From an uncultured Selenomonadaceae bacterium (GTDB lineage Bacteria; Bacillota; Negativicutes; Selenomonadales; Selenomonadaceae), in assembly GCA_905234235.1 (NCBI GenBank), contig CAJOHN010000002.1, positions 62,001 through 126,000 on the forward strand: DNA of 64,000 nucleotides, given 5' to 3'. This document shows positions 1 to 7,997 of this stretch, in pieces. The notes under the pieces were generated by a model. That model had not been told where the DNA came from and did not search any database. It saw only the letters and a program-made list of their open reading frames with translations. The stretch's first letter is position 1. Each line of letters begins with the position of its first letter. The position numbers and the translations under genes were made by a program.

Positions 1-447
1 GACGCCCTCGCCGGTTGGTCTGGCGAAATTTTTGCCGCTTTCAAGCTCGCGGACGATTTGCTCAATTTCATCCTCGACTTTATCGGGCAACTTGTAACCG
101 TCGCCGCCGAAAAATTTTATTCCGTTGTCTTGAAAGGGATTGTGCGACGCGCTGATAACTATGCCTGCCGCCGCGTGTAATTTTTTAGTCAAATACGCTA
201 CCGCCGGCGTCGGAATGATTCCCGCGAGAATTGCATTTCCACCCGCCGAACAAATTCCCGCTACCAATGCCGATTCCAACATTTCCCCGGATATTCGCGT
301 GTCGCGCCCGATTAAAATTTGCGGCGTGCCCTCAGAGTGTTGCCCAAAATAAATTGTCGCCGCCCTGCCCATTCGGTATGCTAATTCCGGCGGTAGTTTC
401 GTATTCGCTTCGCCGCGCACTCCGTCCGTCCCAAATAACCTTGCCAT
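1..447 (-). CDS. glmM: Phosphoglucosamine mutase GlmM (N-terminal part, cut by window edge)
   Basis: The first 149 residues of GlmM are present; the rest lies beyond base 1. The family converts glucosamine-6-phosphate to glucosamine-1-phosphate in the cytoplasm, feeding UDP-GlcNAc for peptidoglycan and LPS. The protein begins [12 protein letters not shown], the family's opening signature. It also carries the active-site serine loop ISASHNP, whose serine is phosphorylated in this family. The ATG at 447 is preceded by GGAGGG at good spacing. An extended -10 lies upstream at 482-490. Family assignment is very secure; nothing can be said about the C-terminal domains. Confidence 0.96.
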   Translation of the reverse strand, partial: MARLFGTDGVRGEANTKLPPELAYRMGRAATIYFGQHSEGTPQILIGRDTRISGEMLESALVAGICSAGGNAILAGIIPTPAVAYLTKKLHAAAGIVISASHNPFQDNGIKFFGGDGYKLPDKVEDEIEQIVRELESGKNFARPTGEGV

Positions 448-481
448 TGAAATTCCCTCCGCTAAAAATTTTTCGCCGCGC

Positions 482-490
482 ATTATATCA
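482..490 (-). promoter_or_regulatory. Extended -10 promoter of glmM
   Basis: On the minus strand the sequence reads TGATATAAT, an extended -10 (TG, one base, TATAAT), about 35 bases before the glmM start. No convincing -35 is seen, which is usual for extended -10 promoters. Confidence 0.5.
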
Positions 491-498
491 CAACAAAC

Positions 499-528
499 AA
501 AAAAAATCCCCCGCTACTTTGACGGAGG
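499..528 (-). terminator. Rho-independent terminator of the substrate-binding protein gene
   Basis: Read on the minus strand, CCTCCG and CGGGGG form a six-pair stem (one G-T pair), followed directly by a run of about eight T. It lies just after the stop codon at 546, ending that gene before the glmM promoter. Confidence 0.75.
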
Positions 529-545
529 AAAAATTTATGCAGATT

Positions 546-1571
546 TTACTTAAACAGGTTGGAAAATTTCTTAACGGTGTCGTCTTTATTTTCGAGCACT
601 TCGTCGTAATTAATTTTAATGCCGTTAGCGAGCGCGTCCTCAGGATTGGGCAGGTTGTAACGTTCGGGCATTTGAACATCGCGGCGAACAGGTACCGCAC
701 CTGCGTTTGCAACCATCTGCTGCGCCTCTTGGCTGACGAGATAATCTAAAAATTTCTTGGCGTTATCCTTATGGTCGGCGTCTTTGAAAATCGCAACGGG
801 GCTCGGAACTGTCAACATCTCCTTAGGATAAATCATTTTGAGCGGCGCGCCCTTATCGATTTTGCCAGCCGTAATATAGTCGACGCCAATGCAGGCATTC
901 AAAACGCCGTCGGCAGTATCATCGACAACGCGTCCGGAACCTTTACTTTTAGTCGCGCCGTTATCGCGCAGGCGAACGATATAATCCCAACCGAATTGTT
1001 TTTCGAGGAGCGCGATACTCATCAACGCCGTGCCGCTGAGTGCAGGGTCAGCTATGCCGAATGAATTTTTATAAATCGGATCTGTGGCGACCGTCTCCCA
1101 ACTTGTCGGCTCCGTCGTTACTTTGTTTACGTTAATGACAATGCCGAGCGTCCCAAGTCTCGCGGCGGTAAACGAGCCGTCATAATCATCAAACGGATTC
1201 AAAAGTTCGTCGAAACCGGCAGGCTGATATTGTTCAAGCAAGCCCTCGTTCTTCATCTGGTAAAAGTCGGGAACTTCGCTCGTCCAAATTATATCCGCCA
1301 TAAGGTGTCCGCTTTGACGTTCAGCCTCAAGTTTCGCCATAATCTTGCCCGCGCCCGCCGATTGCCAATCAACGTCGACGCCGGGATTTTTAGCCTTGAA
1401 TCCCTCGATAATTCCGCCGATAAGCGACTCCTTCATCGACGTGTAGATAACGAGCTTGTTGGCGTTTTGCTTATTGTTCGCGTTGCCCGTATCAGCGGGT
1501 TTATCTTCGCCGCAACCCGTTAAGACCAGCGACATTATCATCAACGCCGCCATTAAAATTTTTTTGAACAT
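546..1571 (-). CDS. Ferric-type ABC transporter substrate-binding lipoprotein
   Basis: A 341-aa extracellular solute-binding protein of the Fe(III)/2-aminoethylphosphonate class (AfuA/FbpA-like). The N-terminus is a lipoprotein signal with lipobox LTGC, so Cys20 would be lipidated and the mature protein tethered outside the inner membrane. Features typical of the class include LVIYTSMKE at the start of the mature fold, the AGAGKIMAKLEAE segment and DIIWTSE. The start has AAGGAGG upstream. No permease or ATPase gene is adjacent, so the transporter is either encoded elsewhere or this is an orphan binding protein. The substrate (iron versus phosphonate or other anion) cannot be settled from sequence alone. 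Confidence 0.85.
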   Translation of the reverse strand: MFKKILMAALMIMSLVLTGCGEDKPADTGNANNKQNANKLVIYTSMKESLIGGIIEGFKAKNPGVDVDWQSAGAGKIMAKLEAERQSGHLMADIIWTSEVPDFYQMKNEGLLEQYQPAGFDELLNPFDDYDGSFTAARLGTLGIVINVNKVTTEPTSWETVATDPIYKNSFGIADPALSGTALMSIALLEKQFGWDYIVRLRDNGATKSKGSGRVVDDTADGVLNACIGVDYITAGKIDKGAPLKMIYPKEMLTVPSPVAIFKDADHKDNAKKFLDYLVSQEAQQMVANAGAVPVRRDVQMPERYNLPNPEDALANGIKINYDEVLENKDDTVKKFSNLFK

Positions 1572-1591
1572 TACCTCTGCCTCCTTTTTAG

Positions 1592-1690
1592 ATTAAAAGA
1601 TCATAGGATTATAAGATTAAAAGTGGTTAGGGACTAGGGTTCAGGGTTTACTGACCCCTGAACCCTGAACCCTTTTCATCTTTTGATCTT
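1592..1690. repeat. Intergenic GGGNNNN heptad repeats with a 13-bp inverted repeat
   Basis: The gap between trpA and the substrate-binding protein holds two copies of AGATTAAAAG. These are followed by GGG runs spaced by four bases (GGGACTAGGGTTCAGGG), and then a perfect 13-base inverted repeat (AGGGTTCAGGGTT facing AACCCTGAACCCT). The decamer TAGGGACTAG at 1628-1637 recurs at 35556 and, inverted, in the array at 40416-40456. The spacing of the G runs could support G-quadruplex formation. No gene is visible here. Confidence 0.7.
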
Positions 1691-1695
1691 TTCAT

Positions 1696-2460
1696 CTAGA
1701 AACACTTCATTAAGCGGACGTACTCGCCGATAAACTTAGGAGCCGCCTCACCATGTTTAGCCAAAATTTTTATAATCGCCGAACCAACAATCGCACCGTC
1801 CGAAATACTCGCCATTTGTTCAGCCTGCGCGGGCGTCGAAATTCCAAAGCCAATCGCGCACGGGATTTTAGTATTGGCTCTGACTGCCGCGACGATTGAT
1901 TTCAAATCGGTTTTAATTTCACTGCGTACGCCCGTCACACCCAAGCTAGATACGATATAAACAAAACCTTCAGCCTCGCGAGCTATCATCACAATTCGAT
2001 TCTCGGAAGTCGGAGCAATCAGCGAAATCAAATCGACGCCGTATTTCCTGCAGTAAGGAAGAAATTCATCCTTCTCCTCGAACGGCAAATCCGGCAAAAT
2101 CAATCCGTCAATCCCAATCTCCGCGCAGGTTGAAATAAATTTGTCCGCGCCGTAAGAAAAAATCACGTTGGCATAAGTCATAAAAACCATCGGAACTTTC
2201 ACGTCGCCGCGCAGGTCTCTAACCATGTCGAAAATTTTATCGGTCGTGACGCCGCCTTGAAGTGCGCGAAGATTTGCCGCTTGAATCACAACGCCCTCAG
2301 CAGTCGGGTCGGAAAATGGTATGCCTAACTCGACAAGGTCAGCACCATTAGCGACGGCGGCTCTTACTGCGGCGGCTGTCGTTTTTAAATTTGGATCTCC
2401 GCACGTAATGAACGGGATAAACGCCTTCCCGCGAGCGAACGCCTCTTTAATCTTACTCAT
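1696..2460 (-). CDS. trpA: Tryptophan synthase alpha subunit TrpA
   Basis: A 254-aa TIM-barrel protein that cleaves indole-3-glycerol phosphate to indole and glyceraldehyde-3-phosphate, normally in complex with TrpB. The family signatures FITCGDPN near the start, VELGIPFSDPTAEG with the catalytic Glu and Asp, and the phosphate-binding segment GFGIST are all visible. The ATG at 2460 has GAGGAG seven bases upstream; a longer frame to 2535 lacks a ribosome site. Unusually there is no trpB or other trp gene next to it. The gene stands alone with its own promoter (2489-2517) and is divergent from hisZ. Either trpB is encoded elsewhere or the trp genes have been dispersed. Confidence 0.95.
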   Translation of the reverse strand: MSKIKEAFARGKAFIPFITCGDPNLKTTAAAVRAAVANGADLVELGIPFSDPTAEGVVIQAANLRALQGGVTTDKIFDMVRDLRGDVKVPMVFMTYANVIFSYGADKFISTCAEIGIDGLILPDLPFEEKDEFLPYCRKYGVDLISLIAPTSENRIVMIAREAEGFVYIVSSLGVTGVRSEIKTDLKSIVAAVRANTKIPCAIGFGISTPAQAEQMASISDGAIVGSAIIKILAKHGEAAPKFIGEYVRLMKCF

Positions 2461-2488
2461 TAAAATTCTCCTCAATCGTTTTGGGAAT

Positions 2489-2517
2489 ATTGTACCTTGA
2501 AAAATTTTTCCCGTCAA
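2489..2517 (-). promoter_or_regulatory. Sigma-70 type promoter of trpA
   Basis: On the minus strand TTGACG and TACAAT are separated by exactly 17 bases, just upstream of the trpA ribosome site. No leader peptide or T-box structure is apparent in the short leader. Confidence 0.7.
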
Positions 2518-2527
2518 TTCATGCCGC

Positions 2528-2556
2528 TTGCCCAAAATAAAAATCTCCTGTAGAAT
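2528..2556 (+). promoter_or_regulatory. Sigma-70 type promoter of hisZ
   Basis: TTGCCC (2528-2533) and TAGAAT (2551-2556) are separated by 17 bases, with the hisZ ribosome site TAAGGAGG at 2565-2572. It faces away from the trpA promoter. Confidence 0.65.
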
Positions 2557-2579
2557 TACGCCGCTAAGGAGGTTTTAAG

Positions 2580-3725
2580 ATGACAGGACTTTTAGAGACG
2601 CCTTACGGGACGCGAGATTTTTTACCGGCGGAGGCGGCGGCTAAACGCATCATAGAACAAAAAATTTTCGAGCTGTTCGCGAGCTTCGGCTATGAAGAAG
2701 TTATCACGCCGACAATGGAATTTTTAGAGACGCTTACGACTTCGGGCGGGCGAGTGATTGAGCCGCATTTATTCAAAATGTTTGACGGAAATAATCGGAC
2801 ACTCGCCTTGCGCCACGAAATGACGACGCCGATAGCACGGTTGGCAGTCAGCAGATTAAATGATTCGCCGTTGCCGCTCAAGCTGTCTTACAATACGAAC
2901 GTCTTCCGTTTCCGCACCAATCAGCCCGGTCGCCAATGCGAATTCTATCAAGCGGGCGTCGAACTTATCGGAATTTCCAATGCCTTCGCCGACGCTGAAA
3001 TTATCGCACTTGCCGCGCAGGCTCTGAGTGTCGCGGGCTTAAAAGATTTTAAAATTTGTTTAGGGCAAGTTGAGTTCGCGGGCGGGCTCATGGAAAATTT
3101 GCCGCTCGACGTTCAAACCGAAATTAAATCTGCTATCGAACGCCACGACATTGTTGCGCTTAAAAATTTGCCCGTCGACGACACGCTTAAGAAAATCCCG
3201 ACGTTACAAGGCGGCAAAGAAATTTTGATTGAGGCTGAAGCTCTCGCCGTTAATGAACGTTCGCGCCGCGCTCTCGACAACTTGACGGAGATTTATCGCT
3301 TGCTGGAGATTTACGGTGTCGCTGATAAAATTACGTTCGACTTGGGTTTGATTCGCGACTTTGAATATTATACCGGAATGGTTTTCGAGGCGTATTCACA
3401 CGGCGTCGGCTATAGTTTGGCGGGCGGCGGCAGATATGATAACATGCTTAAAGATTTCGGCGCGGCGTGTCCTGCAACCGGTTTTGCATTGGGAATTGAA
3501 CGGGTTTTGGACGCGAGGAAATTTCAAGGCGTCGTCGAGGATTCACGGGCTAAAGATTTTTATTTAAGTTTCGAGGCGGGGCGCGAAGTTGTTGCGATAA
3601 AAAAGGCGGCGGAACTTCGGGCTGCTGGCAAGGTCGTTGAAGTTTCATTGACGCCACAAAAAAAATCCGACGCTGAAAAATCCTGCGCGGAAAAAAATTG
3701 TTTGGAGTTAATTTATTTGGCATGA
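2580..3725 (+). CDS. hisZ: ATP phosphoribosyltransferase regulatory subunit HisZ
   Basis: A 381-aa paralogue of histidyl-tRNA synthetase that activates short-form HisG in the first step of histidine synthesis. The class II synthetase core is visible: TPYGTRDFLP at the N-terminus, the motif-2 region FRFRTNQPGRQCEFYQAG, and GGGRYDNML near residue 280. The full anticodon-binding domain of a true HisRS is reduced to a short tail, which fits HisZ. The gene is separated from hisG and the other his genes, which are not in this window. Its stop overlaps the next start as ATGA, suggesting translational coupling to the HD-domain gene. HisRS is the alternative, but length and domain content favour HisZ. 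Confidence 0.9.
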   Translation: MTGLLETPYGTRDFLPAEAAAKRIIEQKIFELFASFGYEEVITPTMEFLETLTTSGGRVIEPHLFKMFDGNNRTLALRHEMTTPIARLAVSRLNDSPLPLKLSYNTNVFRFRTNQPGRQCEFYQAGVELIGISNAFADAEIIALAAQALSVAGLKDFKICLGQVEFAGGLMENLPLDVQTEIKSAIERHDIVALKNLPVDDTLKKIPTLQGGKEILIEAEALAVNERSRRALDNLTEIYRLLEIYGVADKITFDLGLIRDFEYYTGMVFEAYSHGVGYSLAGGGRYDNMLKDFGAACPATGFALGIERVLDARKFQGVVEDSRAKDFYLSFEAGREVVAIKKAAELRAAGKVVEVSLTPQKKSDAEKSCAEKNCLELIYLA

Positions 3726-4231
3726 GTGTTTTCAAGAGAATTTGGCAGTTTATACGTGCGGTGGCGGCGCGGGTTACAGTCGAGGATGGGCAATACATTT
3801 CCGCGCATCTTAACGCTGACGAACAAAAAATTTTTTTTGCGATGAGTGTCGCCGACCAAGCGCACAGCTTACGAACGGCTTACACGATTGAGCGGCTGGT
3901 TATCGAGGACAAACGCGGCGTCGACAGGGAATTTCTGATTCGATGCGCACTCCTTCACGATACCGGTAGACGCGCCGGAGACTTGACAATTGCGGGCAAA
4001 GTTTTCGCCGTGTTGATAACGACATTCGCGCCGAAATTCGCCGACCGCTTAGAGATTAACGGCAACCGCGCCCTTTACGTTTATCATCATCACGCGGAAC
4101 TTGGAGCGCAGAAACTTCAACGAATCGGGCTGTTCAAGGAAGCTAAAATTATCGCGAAACATCACGCGCCGCCCAAGCCCGACGATCCTTTGGAATTGAA
4201 ACTTTTACGTTTGGCTGACAATGAAAATTAA
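3722..4231 (+). CDS. HD-domain phosphohydrolase
   Basis: A 169-aa protein with an HD-type metal-dependent phosphohydrolase core. The first metal histidine of the VADQAHSLRTA helix, the HD pair in CALLHDTGRR, and later histidines in VYHHHAELG and AKHHAPP are in the usual order. Such small HD proteins hydrolyse nucleotides or phosphate esters; the substrate here is unknown. The ATG overlaps the hisZ stop (ATGA), so it is co-transcribed and probably translationally coupled. It ends close to a terminator serving the opposite strand. No link to histidine synthesis can be shown beyond the gene order. Confidence 0.8.
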   Translation: MSVFKRIWQFIRAVAARVTVEDGQYISAHLNADEQKIFFAMSVADQAHSLRTAYTIERLVIEDKRGVDREFLIRCALLHDTGRRAGDLTIAGKVFAVLITTFAPKFADRLEINGNRALYVYHHHAELGAQKLQRIGLFKEAKIIAKHHAPPKPDDPLELKLLRLADNEN

Positions 4232-4232
4232 C

Positions 4233-4263
4233 AAAAAAAAATGCTCTCCAATATCGGAGGGCA
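4233..4263 (-). terminator. Rho-independent terminator after the FliD-like gene
   Basis: On the minus strand TGCCCTCC and GGAGAGCA form an eight-pair stem (one G-T pair) followed by nine T. The T run on the plus side is poor, so it mainly serves the minus-strand gene. Confidence 0.8.
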
Positions 4264-4287
4264 ATATTTATTTCGGATAAAAATTTT

Positions 4288-5100
4288 TCAGAACATCATG
4301 TTGATAAGGTTGCCCATGTAAGTCAGCGAGGAAATGTTACGATAAGCACTGCCCGTGTAGAAGGCGGCGGTGTCGAGCTGATTGCCGAGCATTTTCTCAG
4401 CGGTCGGGAAAAGTTTATCGGCTTGGCTGTTGGCGAAACTGATATGACTTTCCGCCTTGCCCGCGAGCCCGTCCTTACCGAGAATGTTAGAAACTTTGCT
4501 GGGGTCGTTGACAATCGACTCGGCGAGTTTTGCCTCGTTGACGCTGAGCGAACCGTCGGAATTAGTCGTCAAGCCGATAGAACTGTAACTTGAGGCGCGA
4601 TAAACCGTGTCGCCAAAAGTTGTCGCTATCATCTCGACGCGCTTTGAAACTGAACTGTTATCGCCGAAGAATTTAACCGCGCTGTTGTATTTCTCGACGA
4701 AATTATTAACAGTATCGAGAGCCGTTTGAAGCTCCTTGCTGTAAGTTGTGGTGGTAGTAACATTGCCGTCCTTATCGGTTTCGGTCTTCGTAGTGATCGC
4801 GCCTTCCTTACCGACGCTGAAATTGTACTTCTTAACGTCGGCGGCGGCTGTAGAAAGGTCGCTCATTGTCTCCGAGAATTCGGAGCTGAAAGCACTCTTT
4901 GCGTCGTCGTAGCTCGACAGAACCGATTTAAGATTGGTGTTAATCTCCGTCAAGCCCGAAAGAGCACTTGTCGCGTTGGACTGGAATGAACCGTATGCAC
5001 TCCACAGCTGCGCGGTTGAGCTTTGATTCTTTTGACGAACCGAATTAAAAAGATAATCGGTGCTGTAGAGCGAACTGTTCAACGCATTGATCGTCGACAT
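4288..5100 (-). CDS. FliD-like filament-cap domain protein outside any flagellar cluster
   Basis: A 270-aa protein rich in Ser, Asn, Thr and Ala with predicted long helices at both ends, as in axial flagellar proteins. Residues about 170-220 (IGLTTNSDGSLSVNEAKLAE and the following SKVSNILG) closely resemble the C-terminal part of hook-associated protein FliD. There is no signal peptide, and the N-terminal MSTINALNSSLYSTDYLF is compatible with type III flagellar export. The ATG at 5100 has GGAAGG eight bases upstream; the GTG at 5109 overlaps that site and is unlikely to be used. No flagellar genes are nearby. The role is unknown: possibly a secreted adhesin or accessory filament protein. Confidence 0.65.
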   Translation of the reverse strand: MSTINALNSSLYSTDYLFNSVRQKNQSSTAQLWSAYGSFQSNATSALSGLTEINTNLKSVLSSYDDAKSAFSSEFSETMSDLSTAAADVKKYNFSVGKEGAITTKTETDKDGNVTTTTTYSKELQTALDTVNNFVEKYNSAVKFFGDNSSVSKRVEMIATTFGDTVYRASSYSSIGLTTNSDGSLSVNEAKLAESIVNDPSKVSNILGKDGLAGKAESHISFANSQADKLFPTAEKMLGNQLDTAAFYTGSAYRNISSLTYMGNLINMMF

Positions 5101-5152
5101 CTTAATCACCTTCCTTGAACGAGTTAAAAACCCTCCATGAAAACTTTTATTG

Positions 5153-5181
5153 ATTCTACAATATTAATCGGCTGTTTGCAA
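5153..5181 (-). promoter_or_regulatory. Promoter of the FliD-like gene
   Basis: On the minus strand TTGCAA (5176-5181) and TAGAAT (5153-5158) are 17 bases apart. A motility-type sigma-28 promoter is not evident; this looks like the housekeeping type. Confidence 0.6.
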
Positions 5182-5197
5182 GAAATTTTTCAAGGCA

Positions 5198-5227
5198 TTG
5201 CAGAAAATAGTTGATACCTGTTATAAT
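5198..5227 (+). promoter_or_regulatory. Promoter of the envelope operon starting at 5267
   Basis: TTGCAG (5198-5203) and TATAAT (5222-5227) are 18 bases apart, with a TG just before the -10 making it an extended -10. It is likely the main promoter for the genes from 5267 through about 14461. Confidence 0.65.
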
Positions 5228-5266
5228 TCGATTCAAAAGTTTAAAGTATGAACGCGGAGGGAATTA

Positions 5267-6472
5267 ATGATGAGTTTGAAGAAATTTTTATGCGGGGCAC
5301 TGGCGGCGTCGATGATTTTTTCCGCGACAGTCTTTGCGGCACCTGAGGATTCTGCCAATGCCAAGCTCGCCAAGATTGAAGTTGACACGTACGGCGCGGA
5401 GCAAAGCGGAGCACTCCTCGACAGAATCAGCCGCTTGGAAAAAAGTTACAGCGGAGAAAATACGAGCGGCAATATGAATTCGCGAATCGATGCGATTTAC
5501 GGTGCGCTTTACAATAACGACGTCGAGCCGAGCCTTATGGCGAAGATTAACGCGCTGGAGTGGAATGTCAATCACGAAGTTCAAAGCGGCGGCATGGACA
5601 AAAGACTTGCGGCTTTGGAGAATCAAATTTTGGGCAAAGTCAGCGAAGGAACTTTCAACGAGAGAATTCGCGCCCTTGCCAAAGAATCTTTTGGCGATGA
5701 AGTTTTGCCGATAGTTCAAGTTCCAATTCCGATGAACACGCTGATAAAAATCGCGACGACCGTTCCCGTCGGCTCCAAAGATTTTAAAGTCGGCGACCCC
5801 ATTCCGATTAAAGTTGTCGAGGATGTTTTTGTTGACGGAACTTTAGTTTTCGCGAACGGTTTGCCCGGCGAAGGTTCAGTCGTCGACGTTCGCCGCGCCA
5901 AAAATATTTTCAGCAACGGCAAGATAGAAACGGATTTTCATACGCTCAAATCGATTGACGGGCAAGATATTAAAATTTACGCGGGCGTAGAGTCTATCGA
6001 CGCGATGAATGCAAATTCTATGGGGCGCGGGCTGAGTTTATTGGGGCAAACTTTCTCCGGTAAAAATAAAGAGCTTGAGGAAGTTTTGGTTCGCGGGAAA
6101 AATATCGATTTGCCGGCGGGCGTCGAGCTTTACGTCCAGATTAAATCGCCGGTTGTAATTTACGGCGTCAAGGTCAGCGAGGGCAACACTCCGACAACAG
6201 GATTATCGCCCGAAGAAATGACAGCAACGCCGCCCGTCACACCACCCGCAGTTATTCCGACGCCTTCAACAGAACCGACGCCGCCCGCAGAAGATCCAAT
6301 GCCTTTAACGGAACCGGAACCGACACCGCCGCCCGCAGAAGATCCGATGCCTTCAACGGAACCAACGCCGCCTGCGCCCGCCGAAAATCCTGACATTGAC
6401 CCGCGTCCCGATGAGGGCAAAACTCTTGAAGGTTACGACGGAGAAATCATAGAAATTATTGACGAGGATTGA
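5267..6472 (+). CDS. Secreted protein with coiled N-terminal part and Pro/Thr-rich tail
   Basis: A 401-aa exported protein. Residues 1-25 form a classical signal peptide ending AFA or AA before PEDSANAKL. Residues 30-150 contain repeated short helices of the type LLDRISRLEK, INALEWNVN and RLAALENQI, each separated by Gly-rich turns. Residues 150-300 look like a beta-rich domain. Residues about 305-385 are an acidic Pro/Thr-rich region with repeats of TEPTPPAEDPMP. The GGAGGG site precedes two consecutive ATG codons, so the exact start is ambiguous by one codon. It is followed by lptD at one base, which suggests an envelope role. I do not recognise a named family. Confidence 0.75.
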   Translation: MMSLKKFLCGALAASMIFSATVFAAPEDSANAKLAKIEVDTYGAEQSGALLDRISRLEKSYSGENTSGNMNSRIDAIYGALYNNDVEPSLMAKINALEWNVNHEVQSGGMDKRLAALENQILGKVSEGTFNERIRALAKESFGDEVLPIVQVPIPMNTLIKIATTVPVGSKDFKVGDPIPIKVVEDVFVDGTLVFANGLPGEGSVVDVRRAKNIFSNGKIETDFHTLKSIDGQDIKIYAGVESIDAMNANSMGRGLSLLGQTFSGKNKELEEVLVRGKNIDLPAGVELYVQIKSPVVIYGVKVSEGNTPTTGLSPEEMTATPPVTPPAVIPTPSTEPTPPAEDPMPLTEPEPTPPPAEDPMPSTEPTPPAPAENPDIDPRPDEGKTLEGYDGEIIEIIDED

Positions 6473-6473
6473 T

Positions 6474-7997
6474 ATGAAAAAATTCTTGAGCGTCGTATGT
6501 GCCGCGCTGTTCGTTACGTCGACGGCAGAGGCAGTTTACGAGGCAAGTTCGGATACAGGTACGGGCGTTTTCAATTACATAGAAAACCGACGGCGCGAGG
6601 CTCGCGAACAACAGTTGACTGACGAACAAAAAAAATTACTTGCCGACATTGCCGAAGCTAAGGAACGACTTCCGCAAGAGGTTAAAGAGGGCGACCCTGT
6701 CCCCGCCGTATTCGAGGGCGATGATATGGTTTACTATTCGGGTAGCGGCGAATTTATCGCGACGGGCAAAGTCGATATTATTCGGCTTGAAGGTTACCGA
6801 TTTCAGACGACGGAGGCTAGGGGCAACGTCAAAGAGCAAGTTATTCGCGTCGATGATAATGCGCATTTCCTACAGCTGATGGAGGGCGCGCCGCGTGTCA
6901 CGCTTGACGGCTATAAAACTGTCTACAATTACGGCACAAAGACCGGCACTATGGGCGAGGCTCACGGCAAGGCGGGCGAATATTATTTGACGGGCAAGCG
7001 ATTTGAATTTTATCCTGATCACATTGTAGTTTATAACGGCACGCAGACCAAATGCGGCGCGAAGTCTCCCGATTATCACGTGAGCGCGGAACGCATGGAG
7101 ATTTGGCCTGAACAAGTCATCCGCATGTACAACGTAAAATTTTTGATAAAAAATAAAGTTGTCGGCTCCAAAGATTACGAGGAACGTAAACTGGAGGACG
7201 ATGACAATAATTACTTCCCGCGAGTCGGCTATCACAGTGATCATGGCGTTTACGTTCGCGATAATTTTAACTTCCCGCTTATAAATCATTTTGGTTTTAG
7301 GCTTGGTGCTTACATTGAAACTAAAAAAGGCGTCCGTAGCAAGGGGGAGATTGTGTATCAGAATCGCGACGTTCGCGGCTGGTTGAAATATGGTTTCTAC
7401 GACGACAGCGACGGTCGTTGGATTCAAAAGGAGCCTTCGCTTGATATTATGTACAGCCGAAAAATTGACGGCTTGCCGCTGAGTTATCGGGCGGAGGGCG
7501 AGTTCGGGCATTGGCGGCAAAATAATATTTCAAGCACGCATCAAGAATACGAGTTCAAATTGTATCACGACCCAATTCTCATGGGGAAATATTTGCTCTT
7601 CCTCGACACCGGTTATAAAATTACTTCGGACGACGCCAAAAATGTTGATTACGGCGAGACGACTGTTAGAGGTTTTAATTACAATGCATTGCTCGGCAGG
7701 GAGTTCAATGAACGCGTCGCGGCTTACGTCGGCTATTCCTACGATAAAAATAACTCCAAGAATTCTATCTTCGACTTTGACCTTGATGATTATTCCAAAA
7801 AAATTCAAGCGGGCGCGAGTTATTGGCTGACGAAAAAAGATAGAGTTGTCGTTGGCGTTAAGTGGAATGCCGAAAATCACAACGTCGAGGACGTGGATTA
7901 TTATTGGTATCACGATTTGCATTGTTCGCAGGCGATACTGCGTTGGCGCGGCAAGCGCAATAAATTGGAAGTGCGTTGGGAGTTCGTGCCTTGGTGA
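6474..7997 (+). CDS. lptD: LptD-like LPS-assembly outer membrane protein
   Basis: A 507-aa protein with an N-terminal signal peptide (ending AEA), an OstA/LptA-like beta-jellyroll region (about residues 75-200, with FEGDDMVYYSGSGEFIATG and repeated TGK/TGT turns) and a C-terminal region rich in alternating aromatic residues typical of beta-barrel strands. This layout matches LptD, which inserts LPS into the outer leaflet. It is much shorter than proteobacterial LptD (about 780 aa) and shows no conserved cysteine pairs. The ATG at 6474 lies one base after the previous stop with GAGG upstream. Downstream genes make LPS core sugars, supporting the assignment. Confidence 0.8.
   Translation: MKKFLSVVCAALFVTSTAEAVYEASSDTGTGVFNYIENRRREAREQQLTDEQKKLLADIAEAKERLPQEVKEGDPVPAVFEGDDMVYYSGSGEFIATGKVDIIRLEGYRFQTTEARGNVKEQVIRVDDNAHFLQLMEGAPRVTLDGYKTVYNYGTKTGTMGEAHGKAGEYYLTGKRFEFYPDHIVVYNGTQTKCGAKSPDYHVSAERMEIWPEQVIRMYNVKFLIKNKVVGSKDYEERKLEDDDNNYFPRVGYHSDHGVYVRDNFNFPLINHFGFRLGAYIETKKGVRSKGEIVYQNRDVRGWLKYGFYDDSDGRWIQKEPSLDIMYSRKIDGLPLSYRAEGEFGHWRQNNISSTHQEYEFKLYHDPILMGKYLLFLDTGYKITSDDAKNVDYGETTVRGFNYNALLGREFNERVAAYVGYSYDKNNSKNSIFDFDLDDYSKKIQAGASYWLTKKDRVVVGVKWNAENHNVEDVDYYWYHDLHCSQAILRWRGKRNKLEVRWEFVPW

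Noticed and set aside
4288..5100. Flagellar gene cluster around the FliD-like gene
   Set aside because: No other flagellar, chemotaxis or type III export genes lie in the window.
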